NCBI RefSeq assembly: GCF_014692495.1
Contig: NZ_JACOIJ010000021.1
Span: 1 to 63,572 of the forward strand
Source of the DNA: Sphingobacterium litopenaei
GTDB lineage: Bacteria > Bacteroidota > Bacteroidia > Sphingobacteriales > Sphingobacteriaceae
Direction: 5' to 3'
Length of the DNA stretch: 63,572 bases
The notes beneath the pieces are model-generated. The model ran no database searches. It had not been told where the DNA came from and worked only from the letters and a program-made list of their open reading frames with translations. Positions 8,551 through 18,446 of this stretch are shown here, in pieces. Numbering within the stretch: position 1 is the stretch's first letter; each line of letters opens with the position of its first letter. Both the position numbers and the translations under genes were made by a program.

Positions 8551-10512
8551 ATGATATTAAGAATGATTTATTTCATTATCGCTTTGTTTATTTTGCATAC
8601 GCCAATATGGTGTTTGAGTCAAGAGAATATTATTCCTAAGCCTATAAAAGCGGAATGGGCTGAGGGAAAATTAGACCTGAGTAAAGGTGTTTATATCAAT
8701 GAAGCTAATATAAATTTAGCGAATGAATATAAGCTTTTAACTTCTATTCTTAATGATTGGGGCATTAAGATTGTTCAAAAAAGAAAAGGAATTCCTGCTA
8801 TTAATCTTGCTATTTCAACTCAACAAATAGGAAAGGAAGATGCGTATAATCTTTTGATTAATAGTAAAGAAATAAAAATAACATCACATTCACCAAGAGG
8901 AATTTTCTATGGTTTACAAACACTGCGACAATTTTCTGTTGACCATAAGAAAATTCAGTTTGCTAATATTCAAGATGAACCTGCTTTTTCGTGGAGAGCT
9001 TATTTAATCGATGTAGGACGAAATTTCCAACCAATGGAAATGATTAAAGAGCAAATCGATGTGATGGCCCAATACAAATTGAATGTATTGCATTTTCACT
9101 TTACGGAAGATATTGCTTGGCGTTTGCAAAGTGATAAATATCCAGGTTTAACAGATGCTTCTGTGATGACGCGTTGGAAAGGACAATATTATACGAAGCA
9201 AGATTTTAAAGAGTTAATCCAATATTGTAAGGAGCGACATATCACGTTGCTGCCTGAAATTGATATGCCGGGACACAGTGCGGCATTCAAACGATTCTTT
9301 GGTGTTGACATGCAATCCGAAGAAGGGATTAAATATATTAAAGAACTTTTAGCTGAATTCAGACAGAATTTTCCTGAATTGGAAATCTTTCACATCGGTG
9401 GGGATGAAGTAAAAATTACAAACAAAAACTTTATGCCTGAGATAACTCGATTTGTTGAACAATTGGGTAATAAAAAGACGATAGGCTGGGATCCGGGTAG
9501 TAATTTAAAACCTCAAACTATTCGTCAGATGTGGATGGGCGGTCCAAGATTGATTGAAGAAAAAGGAGATTTGGTGTATATCGAATCCAAACATTTGTAC
9601 ATTAATCATATGGATCCGTTGGAAACGGTAACCACACTTTATCACCGACAAGTAGGTGAAGTGGATAAGGAACATAAAAACTTAATAGGTGCTACCTTAT
9701 GTTCGTGGCCGGATAGAGCGGTTGCAAAACCTATAGACATGTTTTATCATAGTGCTATTTATCCAGCGCTATTGACCTTTGCCGAGCGTATTTGGCAGGG
9801 TGGAGGTCGTGCAGGTTGGTTAGCCAATATCGTATCTTCTGATGATTCAGATTATACTGATTTTGTTGAATTTGAAAAGCGATTAATGCATCATAAAAAG
9901 CAATATTTCCAAGATAGACCATTCCCTTATGTTTCGCAAATAGGTATTAAATGGGAATTGATCGGTCCTTATGCGAATGAAGGAGATGTACATAAATCTT
10001 TTGAACCAGAACAAAACCCTTTTGATTCGAACTTAGAAGTTGATCAAAGTATTGAAGGAGGCACGGTGATATTGAAGCATTGGTTTGGGAATATTATTCA
10101 GACTGCTATTCAAAATCCAAAAGCTAATACGACGTATTACGCGCGAACAAAAATTTGGGCAGATAAAGATATGGTAAAACCTTTTTGGATTGGATTCAAT
10201 AATCACTCTAGATCTTACTTGACGGATACACCAGAATTAGATACTTGGGATAATAAAGGCAGTCAAGCTTTTGTAAATGGTCAGCGTATTGCACCTCCTG
10301 TTTGGAAGCAAGCAGGACAGAAAGGTGAATTGGAAGTGCCGTTGCTTGATGAAGGGTATTCTTACCGAGAGCCAACGATGATTTCGTTGAAAAAAGGTTG
10401 GAATGAGGTGCTATTGAAATTGCCAGTAGCAGAGTTTAGAGGAAGAACTTGGGACAATCCTGCAAAATGGATGTTCACGTTTATTCCTGTTGAAGAAGAA
10501 ATAAATAAATAA
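8551..10512 (+). CDS. GH20 beta-N-acetylhexosaminidase, secreted
   Basis: 653 residues with a signal peptide (about 1-23). A GH20b-type N-terminal domain (NIIPKPIKAEW to GLQTLRQF) precedes the GH20 barrel (AYLIDVGRNFQP, HFHFTEDIAWRLQ, LPEIDMPGHS). The catalytic Asp285-Glu286 pair lies in HIGGDEV. About 200 C-terminal residues form an extra beta-rich region without a name I recognise. It would remove terminal GlcNAc or GalNAc from glycans that NanH has desialylated. It sits 9 bases after nanS. Confidence 0.9.
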   Translation: MILRMIYFIIALFILHTPIWCLSQENIIPKPIKAEWAEGKLDLSKGVYINEANINLANEYKLLTSILNDWGIKIVQKRKGIPAINLAISTQQIGKEDAYNLLINSKEIKITSHSPRGIFYGLQTLRQFSVDHKKIQFANIQDEPAFSWRAYLIDVGRNFQPMEMIKEQIDVMAQYKLNVLHFHFTEDIAWRLQSDKYPGLTDASVMTRWKGQYYTKQDFKELIQYCKERHITLLPEIDMPGHSAAFKRFFGVDMQSEEGIKYIKELLAEFRQNFPELEIFHIGGDEVKITNKNFMPEITRFVEQLGNKKTIGWDPGSNLKPQTIRQMWMGGPRLIEEKGDLVYIESKHLYINHMDPLETVTTLYHRQVGEVDKEHKNLIGATLCSWPDRAVAKPIDMFYHSAIYPALLTFAERIWQGGGRAGWLANIVSSDDSDYTDFVEFEKRLMHHKKQYFQDRPFPYVSQIGIKWELIGPYANEGDVHKSFEPEQNPFDSNLEVDQSIEGGTVILKHWFGNIIQTAIQNPKANTTYYARTKIWADKDMVKPFWIGFNNHSRSYLTDTPELDTWDNKGSQAFVNGQRIAPPVWKQAGQKGELEVPLLDEGYSYREPTMISLKKGWNEVLLKLPVAEFRGRTWDNPAKWMFTFIPVEEEINK

Positions 10513-10524
10513 ACACTAAATACT

Positions 10525-11685
10525 ATGAAGAAACTATTTTTAAGTGTCTGTGCTATCACGGCTTCTTTTGTGCTGATGGCGCAGGAAGTGACTGTTTTCA
10601 AATCTGGAGATGATGGCTATGCGAGTTATCGTATTCCAGCTATTGTGAAAGGAAAATCAGGAGATTTAATTGCTTTTTCGGAAGGCCGTGTGGATCATGC
10701 TGGCGATTTTGGAAATGTAGATATTGTATATAAGGTAAGTAAAGATGGCGGAAAGACTTGGGGCAAACTTCAAATTGCTGTCGATTATGACAAATTGCAA
10801 GCAGGTAATCCAGCTCCAGTAGTGGACTTGTTAGATCCAGCATATCCAAAAGGTAGAGTTTTCTTATTTTACAATACGGGAAATGACCACGAAGGAGATG
10901 TGCGCAAAGGGAAAGGCTTGCGAGAGGTATGGTACATCGTATCGAATGATGGTGGTCAATCTTGGTCTCAGCCTGTAAATATTACAGCACAAGTGCATAG
11001 GCCAAAGCAACCACAAATCAATCCTGAATACAACTTCAAAGAAGATTGGCGTACGTATGCTAATACGCCAGGACATGGTTTTCAGTTTGTGTCTGGACCA
11101 AACAAAGGAAGAATTTATATCGCAGGCAATCACAATGCTGGGGATCCACTTCCTGGAAATAAGGATTGGAATGCACATGCCTACTATTCGGATGACCATG
11201 GTAAAACTTTTAAGTTGAGTGAGAAAGTTCCTTTTGCCAGTACAAATGAATCTTTAGCGGCGCAAATAGGAGAGAATTCCGTGTATATGTCGTCTAGAAA
11301 TCAATCTTACACCCCGAAAACACGTATCATTTCTATTTCTCATGATGGCGGTCAAACTTGGATTTCTTCAGCTCCTGATACTAATCTTCCTGATCCCATA
11401 AATCAAGCATCGGTATTATCATGGAAAAAAGGTAAGAAATTTATCCTGGCACACAGCAATGCCGCTGATGAAAATAAACGAGATAACTTGACTTTACGCT
11501 TATCCAAAGATCAAGGCAAAACCTGGTATTTTAACAAAGTAGTAGCGAAAAGTCCGGAGGGATATAAAGGAGGGGCATATGCTGCCTATAGCGATATAGT
11601 TTTATTGAAGAAGAATTCGATTGGCGTATTGTACGAAAAAGATGGGTATAAAGAAATTGTATTCGTACCTGTTGCGATTAAATAA
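10525..11685 (+). CDS. nanH: Exo-alpha-sialidase, GH33
   Basis: 386 residues with a signal peptide ending near LMAQ. The YRIPAIV motif supplies the first arginine of the triad, and DHAGDFGNVDIV contains the acid/base Asp region. Five Asp-box repeats follow (SKDGGKTW, SNDGGQSW, SDDHGKTF, SHDGGQTW, SKDQGKTW), which define the six-bladed sialidase propeller. AYSDIVLL and LYEKDGY near the C-terminus hold the nucleophilic Tyr/Glu pair. No carbohydrate-binding or sorting domain is attached, so a periplasmic or soluble location is likely. It is the last gene of the operon. Confidence 0.92.
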   Translation: MKKLFLSVCAITASFVLMAQEVTVFKSGDDGYASYRIPAIVKGKSGDLIAFSEGRVDHAGDFGNVDIVYKVSKDGGKTWGKLQIAVDYDKLQAGNPAPVVDLLDPAYPKGRVFLFYNTGNDHEGDVRKGKGLREVWYIVSNDGGQSWSQPVNITAQVHRPKQPQINPEYNFKEDWRTYANTPGHGFQFVSGPNKGRIYIAGNHNAGDPLPGNKDWNAHAYYSDDHGKTFKLSEKVPFASTNESLAAQIGENSVYMSSRNQSYTPKTRIISISHDGGQTWISSAPDTNLPDPINQASVLSWKKGKKFILAHSNAADENKRDNLTLRLSKDQGKTWYFNKVVAKSPEGYKGGAYAAYSDIVLLKKNSIGVLYEKDGYKEIVFVPVAIK

Positions 11686-11713
11686 TTTAAATTCTCCATT
11701 AGTAATAAACAAA

Positions 11714-11742
11714 AAACGCTGTTCAGATTTTGAACAGCGTTT
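11714..11742. terminator. Bidirectional terminator between nanH and speA
   Basis: A 12-bp perfect inverted repeat (11714-11725 with 11731-11742) has A-rich sequence on its left and T-rich sequence on its right. It serves the convergent nanH (+) and speA (-) transcripts. Confidence 0.85.
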
Positions 11743-11754
11743 CTTTTATCTTTT

Positions 11755-13146
11755 CTATTGGTATCCCAATAGTTTCATTACTTGTTTGGAGTTTTGCTCT
11801 TCACCGAAAACTTCATAGTTGAAAGTTTCGTCTCTATTGCGACGTATCAATACGTGCTTAGGTGATGGCAACAAACAGTGGTGAATACCACCATAACCAG
11901 ATAATACGTCTTGGTAAGCACCCGTATGGAAGAATCCTAGATATTGTACTTTACGAGTTTTAGGCATAAATACGGAGTTCATGTGTGCCTCTTGATTGTA
12001 ATAATCTTGACCATCACATGTGATACCACCTAAGTTGACACGTTCATATTCCGAATCCCAGTTATTTATTGGCAACAAAATGTATTTTTGATTCAACGCC
12101 CAAACATCAGGTAAGTTGGTGATGAACGAACCATCAATCATAAACCATTTTTCACGGTCATTTTGTTGTTTACGGCCTAATACCTTGTATAAGATGCCTG
12201 AAGCTTCGGCCACGGTGTATTTACCAAATTCAGTAATGATATCTGGTTCCATTACTTCGTGGTGCGCACAGATTTGTTTGATGCGGTTTACGATTTCATT
12301 CACCATGTATTCATAGTCGAAATCATGAACCAATGAATCTTTGAAAGGCATACCTCCACCGATATCCAATGTATCCAAATCTGGATTGATTTTCTTGAAT
12401 TTACAGTAAAGTGTTACGTATTTCTCCAACTCATTCCAGTAATATGGTGTATCCGAGATACCTGAGTTAATGAAGAAGTGCAATAATTTCACTTTGAAAT
12501 TAGGGTTATCTGCAATTTTGTTATTGTAAAATTCAATAACATCTTCTTGACGAATACCTAAACGTGAAGTATAGAATTGAGAATCTGGTTGCTCTTCTGA
12601 TGCAATACGAATACCCAAAGCACAAGGCTCTTCTAATTCGATTTCATCATCGTACAAGTTGAATTCTTCTTTATTATCCAATACTGGTATGATATTCTTG
12701 TATCCATCATGAATCATATCAATAATGTACTGCTTGTATTGATATGTTTTGAAACCATTACAGATGACAGTAATATCTTTAGTTACCGTACCTTGACGCT
12801 CCAAAGAATCAATCATCGGCATATCAAAGGCTGATGAAGTCTCTAAGTGGATATCATTTTTCAACGCTTCTTCTACAATATGTTTGAAGTGCGATGATTT
12901 CGTACAATAACAGTATTTATAAGACCCGCGATAGTTGTGTTTCAAAATTGCGGTTTGAAACAAGATTTTCGCTTGTTGTATTTTTTTACTGACAATAGGT
13001 AGGTAGGTAAAACGCAATGGCGTGCCATACGTCTCAATCATTTCCATCAAGTTCAAATCGTGGAAATACAATTCGTCGTCGATGATTTCGAATCCGTCTT
13101 GGGGAAAACCAACACTTAAGTCAAGAAATTCCTGATAGCTCTGCAT
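11755..13146 (-). CDS. speA: Arginine decarboxylase, fold-III PLP enzyme
   Basis: 463 residues, an alanine-racemase-fold (group IV) decarboxylase. KYCYCTKSSH holds the PLP lysine region, HLETSSAFDMP and LDIGGGMPF bind cofactor phosphate, and ITEFGKYTVAEASG is the arginine/glutamate-pocket block. It is shorter than E. coli SpeA (about 658 residues) and lacks its inserted domains, as in other Bacteroidota arginine decarboxylases. The expected product is agmatine for polyamine synthesis. Diaminopimelate- or carboxynorspermidine-type specificity is less likely but cannot be excluded by eye. Confidence 0.75.
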   Translation of the reverse strand: MQSYQEFLDLSVGFPQDGFEIIDDELYFHDLNLMEMIETYGTPLRFTYLPIVSKKIQQAKILFQTAILKHNYRGSYKYCYCTKSSHFKHIVEEALKNDIHLETSSAFDMPMIDSLERQGTVTKDITVICNGFKTYQYKQYIIDMIHDGYKNIIPVLDNKEEFNLYDDEIELEEPCALGIRIASEEQPDSQFYTSRLGIRQEDVIEFYNNKIADNPNFKVKLLHFFINSGISDTPYYWNELEKYVTLYCKFKKINPDLDTLDIGGGMPFKDSLVHDFDYEYMVNEIVNRIKQICAHHEVMEPDIITEFGKYTVAEASGILYKVLGRKQQNDREKWFMIDGSFITNLPDVWALNQKYILLPINNWDSEYERVNLGGITCDGQDYYNQEAHMNSVFMPKTRKVQYLGFFHTGAYQDVLSGYGGIHHCLLPSPKHVLIRRNRDETFNYEVFGEEQNSKQVMKLLGYQ

Positions 13147-13254
13147 TTTTTATTATTTTTGCAAAGATATACTTTCGAAATGAATACCTAAATACCTAGG
13201 GTGTTATTTTTCCTGTTCATTATCAGAAAGATAGAATTATTACGCAATATTTAC

Positions 13255-15039
13255 ATGGCTAATTCGATACAACAAACGCTAGTTGAACAAACTGTTGCCG
13301 CTGTCAAAGCGCTTTATGGTGCTGATATTCCAGAAACACAGATTTCTCTGCAAGAGACGAGAAAAGAATTTGAAGGTCAAATTACTATCGTTACTTTTCC
13401 AGTAACTCGTTTTTCGAAAAAATCACCAGAACAAACTGGTACAGAGATAGGGGAGTATTTACAACAAAATATAGATCCTATTTCGGCATTCAATGTGATA
13501 AAAGGATTCTTAAATATCTCTTTATCGGATACCTATTGGATTGCTTTATTGAATAATACAATCGTAGCTGAAAACTTTGGTAAGTTCCCAGCAAATGGTA
13601 AAAAGTTAATGGTGGAATATTCTTCGCCTAATACCAATAAACCCTTGCACTTAGGTCACATCCGCAACAACCTGTTAGGTTATTCGGTAGCGGAGATTTT
13701 GAAAGCTTATGGTTACGATATTATAAAGGCGAACTTGGTAAATGACCGTGGTATCCACATCTGTAAGTCTATGTTGGCTTGGCAGAAATTTGGTAATGGC
13801 GAAACACCCGAATCCTCAGGCTTGAAAGGTGACCATTTAGTAGGTAAATACTATGTGGTATTTGACAAAGAATACAAGAAAGAAATCGAAGCCTTAAAAG
13901 CAGAAGGACAAACAGAAGAGGAAGCAAAGAAAAATGCGCCTTTGATGTTGGAAACGCAAGAAATGTTGCGTCAATGGGAAGCAGGCAATAAAGAAGTTAT
14001 TGCTTTGTGGACGATGATGAACGGTTGGGTGTATGCTGGTTTTGAGAAAACATATAACCAATTGGGCGTTAACTTTGATAAGTTTTATTATGAATCAAAT
14101 ACCTACTTACTAGGTAAAGATATTATCCAAGAAGGTCTTGACAAAGGTGTTTTCTTCAAGAAAGAAGACAACTCCGTGTGGATTGATTTGACGGATGAAG
14201 GTTTAGACCAAAAATTGGTTTTACGTGGTGATGGAACTTCGGTGTATATCACACAAGATTTAGGTACAGCACAATTGAAATACGATGAGTTCGGCATGGA
14301 CGAATCAATCTACGTCGTAGGTAATGAGCAAGATTATCACTTCAAAGTGTTGTTTACTATTTTGAAAAAATTAGGTAAGTCTTGGGCTGAGGGTATGTTC
14401 CACTTGTCCTACGGTATGGTGGATTTACCATCAGGTAAGATGAAATCTCGTGAAGGAACAGTGGTGGATGCTGATGATTTGATGGCTGAAATGATTGAAA
14501 CCGCTCAATCTCGTACGGAAGAATTAGGTAAAACAGAAGGATTTTCAGAAGAAGAGAAGTTAGAGTTATACAATACTATTGGTATGGGGGCTTTGAAATA
14601 CTTCTTGTTGAAAGTTGACCCTAAGAAACGTCTATTGTTTGACCCGAATGAATCGGTGGATTTCGAAGGTCATACAGGTCCTTTTATTCAATATACGCAC
14701 GCTCGTATCAAATCGGTATTACGCAAAGCGGAATTCACAACTGATGTTGCGGTAACTGTACCTGCAACAATATCTTCATACGAACGTGATTTGATTCAAG
14801 CTTTAGCTGAGTTCCCGAATGTAATCGAGGCTTCTGCAAAAGAATTTTCGCCAGCGCAATTAGCAAACTTTGCATACGAAGTCGCTAGATTATACAATAA
14901 ATTCTATCACGAAGAGACAATCCTGAAAGCAGAAGATGCTAACGTGAAAACTTTCCGTTTACACTTATCGGCTTCAGCAGCGAAAGTAATCGCAGAATCT
15001 ATGCGATTGTTAGGAATTCAAGTTCCGGATAGAATGTAA
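13255..15039 (+). CDS. argS: Arginyl-tRNA synthetase
   Basis: 594 residues, class Ia synthetase. The order is the Add1 N-terminal domain, EYSSPNTNKPLHLGHIRNN containing the HIGH-type motif, GKMKSREGTVVDAD as the KMSKS-type loop, and a C-terminal anticodon-binding DALR domain ending in AARLLGI-like helices (ESMRLLGIQVP). I chose the ATG at 13255 (MANSIQQTLVEQ) over an upstream in-frame GTG because the family starts there. It is divergent from speA. Confidence 0.93.
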   Translation: MANSIQQTLVEQTVAAVKALYGADIPETQISLQETRKEFEGQITIVTFPVTRFSKKSPEQTGTEIGEYLQQNIDPISAFNVIKGFLNISLSDTYWIALLNNTIVAENFGKFPANGKKLMVEYSSPNTNKPLHLGHIRNNLLGYSVAEILKAYGYDIIKANLVNDRGIHICKSMLAWQKFGNGETPESSGLKGDHLVGKYYVVFDKEYKKEIEALKAEGQTEEEAKKNAPLMLETQEMLRQWEAGNKEVIALWTMMNGWVYAGFEKTYNQLGVNFDKFYYESNTYLLGKDIIQEGLDKGVFFKKEDNSVWIDLTDEGLDQKLVLRGDGTSVYITQDLGTAQLKYDEFGMDESIYVVGNEQDYHFKVLFTILKKLGKSWAEGMFHLSYGMVDLPSGKMKSREGTVVDADDLMAEMIETAQSRTEELGKTEGFSEEEKLELYNTIGMGALKYFLLKVDPKKRLLFDPNESVDFEGHTGPFIQYTHARIKSVLRKAEFTTDVAVTVPATISSYERDLIQALAEFPNVIEASAKEFSPAQLANFAYEVARLYNKFYHEETILKAEDANVKTFRLHLSASAAKVIAESMRLLGIQVPDRM

Positions 15040-15065
15040 TTCATTATTTCTAAATATACTTAGTG

Positions 15066-15102
15066 AAATAATCTAACCTATTTGGGTTAGATTATTTTTT
15101 TT
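15066..15102 (+). terminator. Terminator of argS
   Basis: A 13-bp perfect inverted repeat (15066-15078 with 15085-15097) with a 6-base loop is followed by a run of T, 26 bases past the argS stop. Confidence 0.85.
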
Positions 15103-15150
15103 GCGCTTATAGCTGACTATATTTGGCATCTTATATGTACCAATAAAATT

Positions 15151-16233
15151 ATGAAAAGATATAAAGTAGGATTAATTGGTTTTTCAATTGGGGGACATGT
15201 TTTTCATGCGCCATTTATTGCAAGCAATCCAGATTTACAATTATATAAAGTAACAGCTCGTAAAGAGGAGCAACAAAAAATGTTAGCTGAGCGTTACCCT
15301 GATGCGATTGGGGTATTATCAGCTGATGATATTATTAATGATCCCGAAGTGGATATTGTAGTAGTAGCGACATCCAATGATGTGCACTACAGTCTGACAA
15401 AACAAGCTTTGGAAGCTGGTAAACATGTCATTGTAGAAAAGCCATTCACTAATACTACAACAGAAGCGGATGAGTTAATTGCATTAGCAAAAGAAAAGGG
15501 ATTGTTACTCTCTGTTCATCATAATGCACGTTTTCATTCCGATTATAAAACGGTTAAACGTGTGTTAGCAGAAGGTCGATTGGGTCGAGTAGTGAGTTAT
15601 GAAGCTCGATTTGACCGTTTCCGTAATTTTTTAAGACCAGGCGCGTGGCGCGAGCAAGCAGGTCCAGGATCAGGAATACATTATGATTTAGGTGCACATT
15701 TGATAGACCAAGCTTTGCAGTTATTTGGTCATCCTGAATCGGTGTTTGCCGATCTACGGGTACAGCGGGACGGTGCGGAAGCAATTGACGATTTCGAATA
15801 TATCTTATCTTATCCAAGACTAAAAGTAACCTTAAAAGGTCAAATGCTTGCGAAAGAACCTACACCTCGATTTGCTATCTATGGTATGAATGGTTCTTTT
15901 GTAAAACGAGGTGTAGACCCTCAAGAGAATTTACTCCGTGCAGGTGTAAGACCAGAATCAAAGGCGGATTGGGGAGTAGAGCCAGCTGATATACAAGGTT
16001 CCTTGTCTTTGTTGGAAAATGGAAAAGATGTACAAGAATATGTATTAAGCGAAGTGGGTACAGGGCAGGATTTTTATAAGAATATAGTAGCTACTTTGCG
16101 TGGAGAAGAGGCTTTATATATCAAGCCAGAAGAAGCTCGAGATGTAATTCGTATTTTGGAGTTGGGTGATATTTCTTGGCGAGAAAAAAGAACTGTACCA
16201 GTTGAAGGTGAACTGATTTCTTCAAAATATTAG
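15151..16233 (+). CDS. Gfo/Idh/MocA family NAD(P)-dependent oxidoreductase
   Basis: 360 residues. The N-terminal Rossmann fold starts VGLIGFSIGGHVFHAPFIA, with the EKPFTNTTTEAD motif carrying the conserved lysine. The C-terminal alpha/beta domain contains GIHYDLGAHLIDQALQLFG, the usual His of this family. These enzymes oxidise or reduce sugars and related polyols; the close YhhX-like appearance does not fix a substrate. It is a single gene with its own terminator. Confidence 0.88.
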   Translation: MKRYKVGLIGFSIGGHVFHAPFIASNPDLQLYKVTARKEEQQKMLAERYPDAIGVLSADDIINDPEVDIVVVATSNDVHYSLTKQALEAGKHVIVEKPFTNTTTEADELIALAKEKGLLLSVHHNARFHSDYKTVKRVLAEGRLGRVVSYEARFDRFRNFLRPGAWREQAGPGSGIHYDLGAHLIDQALQLFGHPESVFADLRVQRDGAEAIDDFEYILSYPRLKVTLKGQMLAKEPTPRFAIYGMNGSFVKRGVDPQENLLRAGVRPESKADWGVEPADIQGSLSLLENGKDVQEYVLSEVGTGQDFYKNIVATLRGEEALYIKPEEARDVIRILELGDISWREKRTVPVEGELISSKY

Positions 16234-16240
16234 TTTATTA

Positions 16241-16271
16241 AAATCCCGGAGTTAGGTATACTTCGGGATTT
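16241..16271 (+). terminator. Terminator of the Gfo/Idh/MocA gene
   Basis: An 11-bp stem (16241-16251 with 16261-16271, one G-U pair) is followed by TTTGTTTTC. It begins 8 bases past the stop codon. Confidence 0.8.
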
Positions 16272-16430
16272 TTGTTTTCATTCTCTATATCTTTTCATTT
16301 TTTCAAGCGAAAAGAAATATGGTTAGAGATCGAATAATAGACTTCTCCTTTCGTTGAAGTGACTGGGAACAATAACGTTTTTATTTTCTATTTCTAATTT
16401 CCTACTTCTAACTTTTTACTTATTATTAAC

Positions 16431-16461
16431 TTGCCATATTTCCTAAGACGACCTATCTTTG
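16431..16461 (+). promoter_or_regulatory. Promoter of the HI0933-type flavoprotein gene
   Basis: TTG at 16431-16433, a 20-base spacer and TATCTTTG at 16454-16461 fit the Bacteroidota consensus. Transcription would start near 16468, giving a very short leader before the GTG start. Confidence 0.6.
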
Positions 16462-16480
16462 GCATTCTAATAGAAAAATA

Positions 16481-17677
16481 GTGGTGAATTACGACGCAAT
16501 AATAATTGGTGCGGGAGCTTGTGGATTGATGTGTGCTGCACAGGCAGGATTGTTGGGCAAGAAAACGTTAGTTCTCGAGCGCAATGAAAAGCCAGGTGCT
16601 AAGATTCTCATCTCAGGTGGAGGACGTTGTAATTATACCAATCTAGGCACTTCCGTAGAAAATTTCGTTTCTGAAAATCCAAAATTTTTAAATACTGTCT
16701 TTTCACAATGGACAGTAGAAGATACCATTCAGTTTTTTGAAAATTTTGGAGGTATTAAACCGCAAGAAAAGACATTAGGTCAACTTTTTCCAACAACGAA
16801 TAAGGCTAAGGATATAGTCGCTACTTTTACCAAATTGCTTTTTGAAACAGGACAAGATTTATGGCTGAATGCATTGGTAAAAGCTGCTCGAAAAGTTGAA
16901 AGCGGCTATGAGCTCTCGATAGAACGGAATGGCAAAGAAGAAGTTTTGCAATCTAAGAAAGTAGTTTTTGCTTCAGGTGGTTTGCCTGTTCAAAAGTTAG
17001 GCGCTTCGGATTTTGCATTACGTGTAGCGCGTCAGTTTGAGTTGGAAATCGTACAAACTGCGCCTGCTTTGGTTCCGTTGACGATTACCGGAAAAGACGC
17101 AGACTGGTATGCTTCTTTATCAGGTAATTCCGTTTTTGCGCGTGTGTACAATGATAAGATTTCGTTTGAAGAGAATATTCTTTTCACACATTGGGGCTTG
17201 AGTGGACCTGCTATTTTGCAGATTTCCTCATATTGGAGAGCTGGTGAAACTTTTACAATTGATTTGCTTCCAAAATTCAAATTAGAAGATGTCATTAAGC
17301 AAGAGCGCAACAGTGGCGGTAAGCGTTTGGTAGGGCAGATGCTAAACGATTACTTTACTAAAAAAATGGTCGATGCATTGGGTAAATTCTTGCCATTGGA
17401 TATTAAAATTGCTTCGCTGAGTAAAGCTGATGCAAAGCTAATAGTCGAAACTATTCACAAATTCAAAGTCAAACCAGCTGGTGACAAAGGTTATGACAAG
17501 GCTGAGGTGATGCGTGGAGGTATTTCTACTTCAGAATTAAACCCTAAAACTTTGGAATCAAAGAAAAATCCTGGTTTATATTTCGGTGGTGAAGCTGTTG
17601 ACATTACAGGTTGGCTTGGTGGCTATAATTTCCAATGGGCTTGGGCGGCGGGATTCGCTATTGCGCAGGATATTTAA
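16481..17677 (+). CDS. NAD(P)/FAD-dependent oxidoreductase, HI0933 (YhiN/BaiN-like) family
   Basis: 398 residues. An N-terminal dinucleotide fold (IIGAGACGLMCAAQAG) precedes NEKPGAKILISGGGRCNYTN, the hallmark of HI0933-like flavoproteins. The C-terminal FAD-contact block reads GLYFGGEAVDITGWLGGYNF. The start is GTG at 16481 or the adjacent GTG at 16484; no ATG is available. Members have poorly known substrates, so only the cofactor and fold are secure. It is a single gene. Confidence 0.88.
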   Translation: MVNYDAIIIGAGACGLMCAAQAGLLGKKTLVLERNEKPGAKILISGGGRCNYTNLGTSVENFVSENPKFLNTVFSQWTVEDTIQFFENFGGIKPQEKTLGQLFPTTNKAKDIVATFTKLLFETGQDLWLNALVKAARKVESGYELSIERNGKEEVLQSKKVVFASGGLPVQKLGASDFALRVARQFELEIVQTAPALVPLTITGKDADWYASLSGNSVFARVYNDKISFEENILFTHWGLSGPAILQISSYWRAGETFTIDLLPKFKLEDVIKQERNSGGKRLVGQMLNDYFTKKMVDALGKFLPLDIKIASLSKADAKLIVETIHKFKVKPAGDKGYDKAEVMRGGISTSELNPKTLESKKNPGLYFGGEAVDITGWLGGYNFQWAWAAGFAIAQDI

Positions 17678-17957
17678 AAATATCATAGTTTATATCTAAT
17701 ATTATTCAAATCTTTTATGGGCTAATAAAAAGTTTTTGTATTTTGCAGTAGACTAATCATTCTTTTTGGGGAATATTAGGATATATTTGCTATGAAAACA
17801 TTTTGATTATTGTAGATAATCGATTCAATCTAACCTTTTGTATTCTAGAGTTTTATTGTGAATGACCTGTGAAGTATTATTTGATAGTAGCTCGGATGGT
17901 TATTATTAGAATATTGTAGCAATACATAATAAATTAGTACAAAAGGGATTACTACCT

Positions 17958-18371
17958 ATGAGTTCAATGCGCGTAACGCTAGTAGAAGATAACGCTATCT
18001 TCTGTTTCTTATTTAAAAAATTTCTGGAAGATTATCCTTCTAGAAAGATAGATGTGGAAGTTTTTTCGGACGGTAAAAAAGCTTGGGATCATTTTTTGTC
18101 GATAAAAGATGCGCCTAATTTATATCCTGATATGGTTTTCATTGATATTAATATGCCATTTATGAATGGTTGGGAATTAGTAGAAAACCTGGTGGTTAAT
18201 AGCTTTGAATTTATTCATACCGCACCGATATACATAGTTAGTTCTTCAAAAAGTTCATTAGATATAGGAAAATTACAAGAATATAAATTCATCAAAGAAT
18301 ATATAATCAAACCGATTGATAGGGAAGGGGTTTATCAGATTTTGGATAAATATAACGAGAATCTATTATAA
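17958..18371 (+). CDS. Stand-alone CheY-like response regulator receiver
   Basis: 137 residues, a receiver domain only. The acidic pair is Glu10-Asp11 (LVEDN), the phosphoacceptor is Asp63 (MVFIDINMPFMNGWELVE), the switch Ser/Thr lies in YIVSSSKSS, and the lysine lies in YIIKPID. There is no output domain, so it must act through partners. It lies 75 bases before the GNAT-like gene, leading the signalling island. The second ATG at 17967 is an alternative start. Confidence 0.85.
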   Translation: MSSMRVTLVEDNAIFCFLFKKFLEDYPSRKIDVEVFSDGKKAWDHFLSIKDAPNLYPDMVFIDINMPFMNGWELVENLVVNSFEFIHTAPIYIVSSSKSSLDIGKLQEYKFIKEYIIKPIDREGVYQILDKYNENLL

Positions 18372-18446
18372 CCGTATGGATTGTTAATGAAGTAGCTTTG
18401 TTGACATTCAATATATTATACATTTCATTTTATTGATTATTTTAAA

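Noticed and set aside
13201..13254. Upstream GTG start of argS
   Set aside because: The extra 18 residues are hydrophobic and unlike ArgS N-termini; MANSIQQTLVEQ fits the family.
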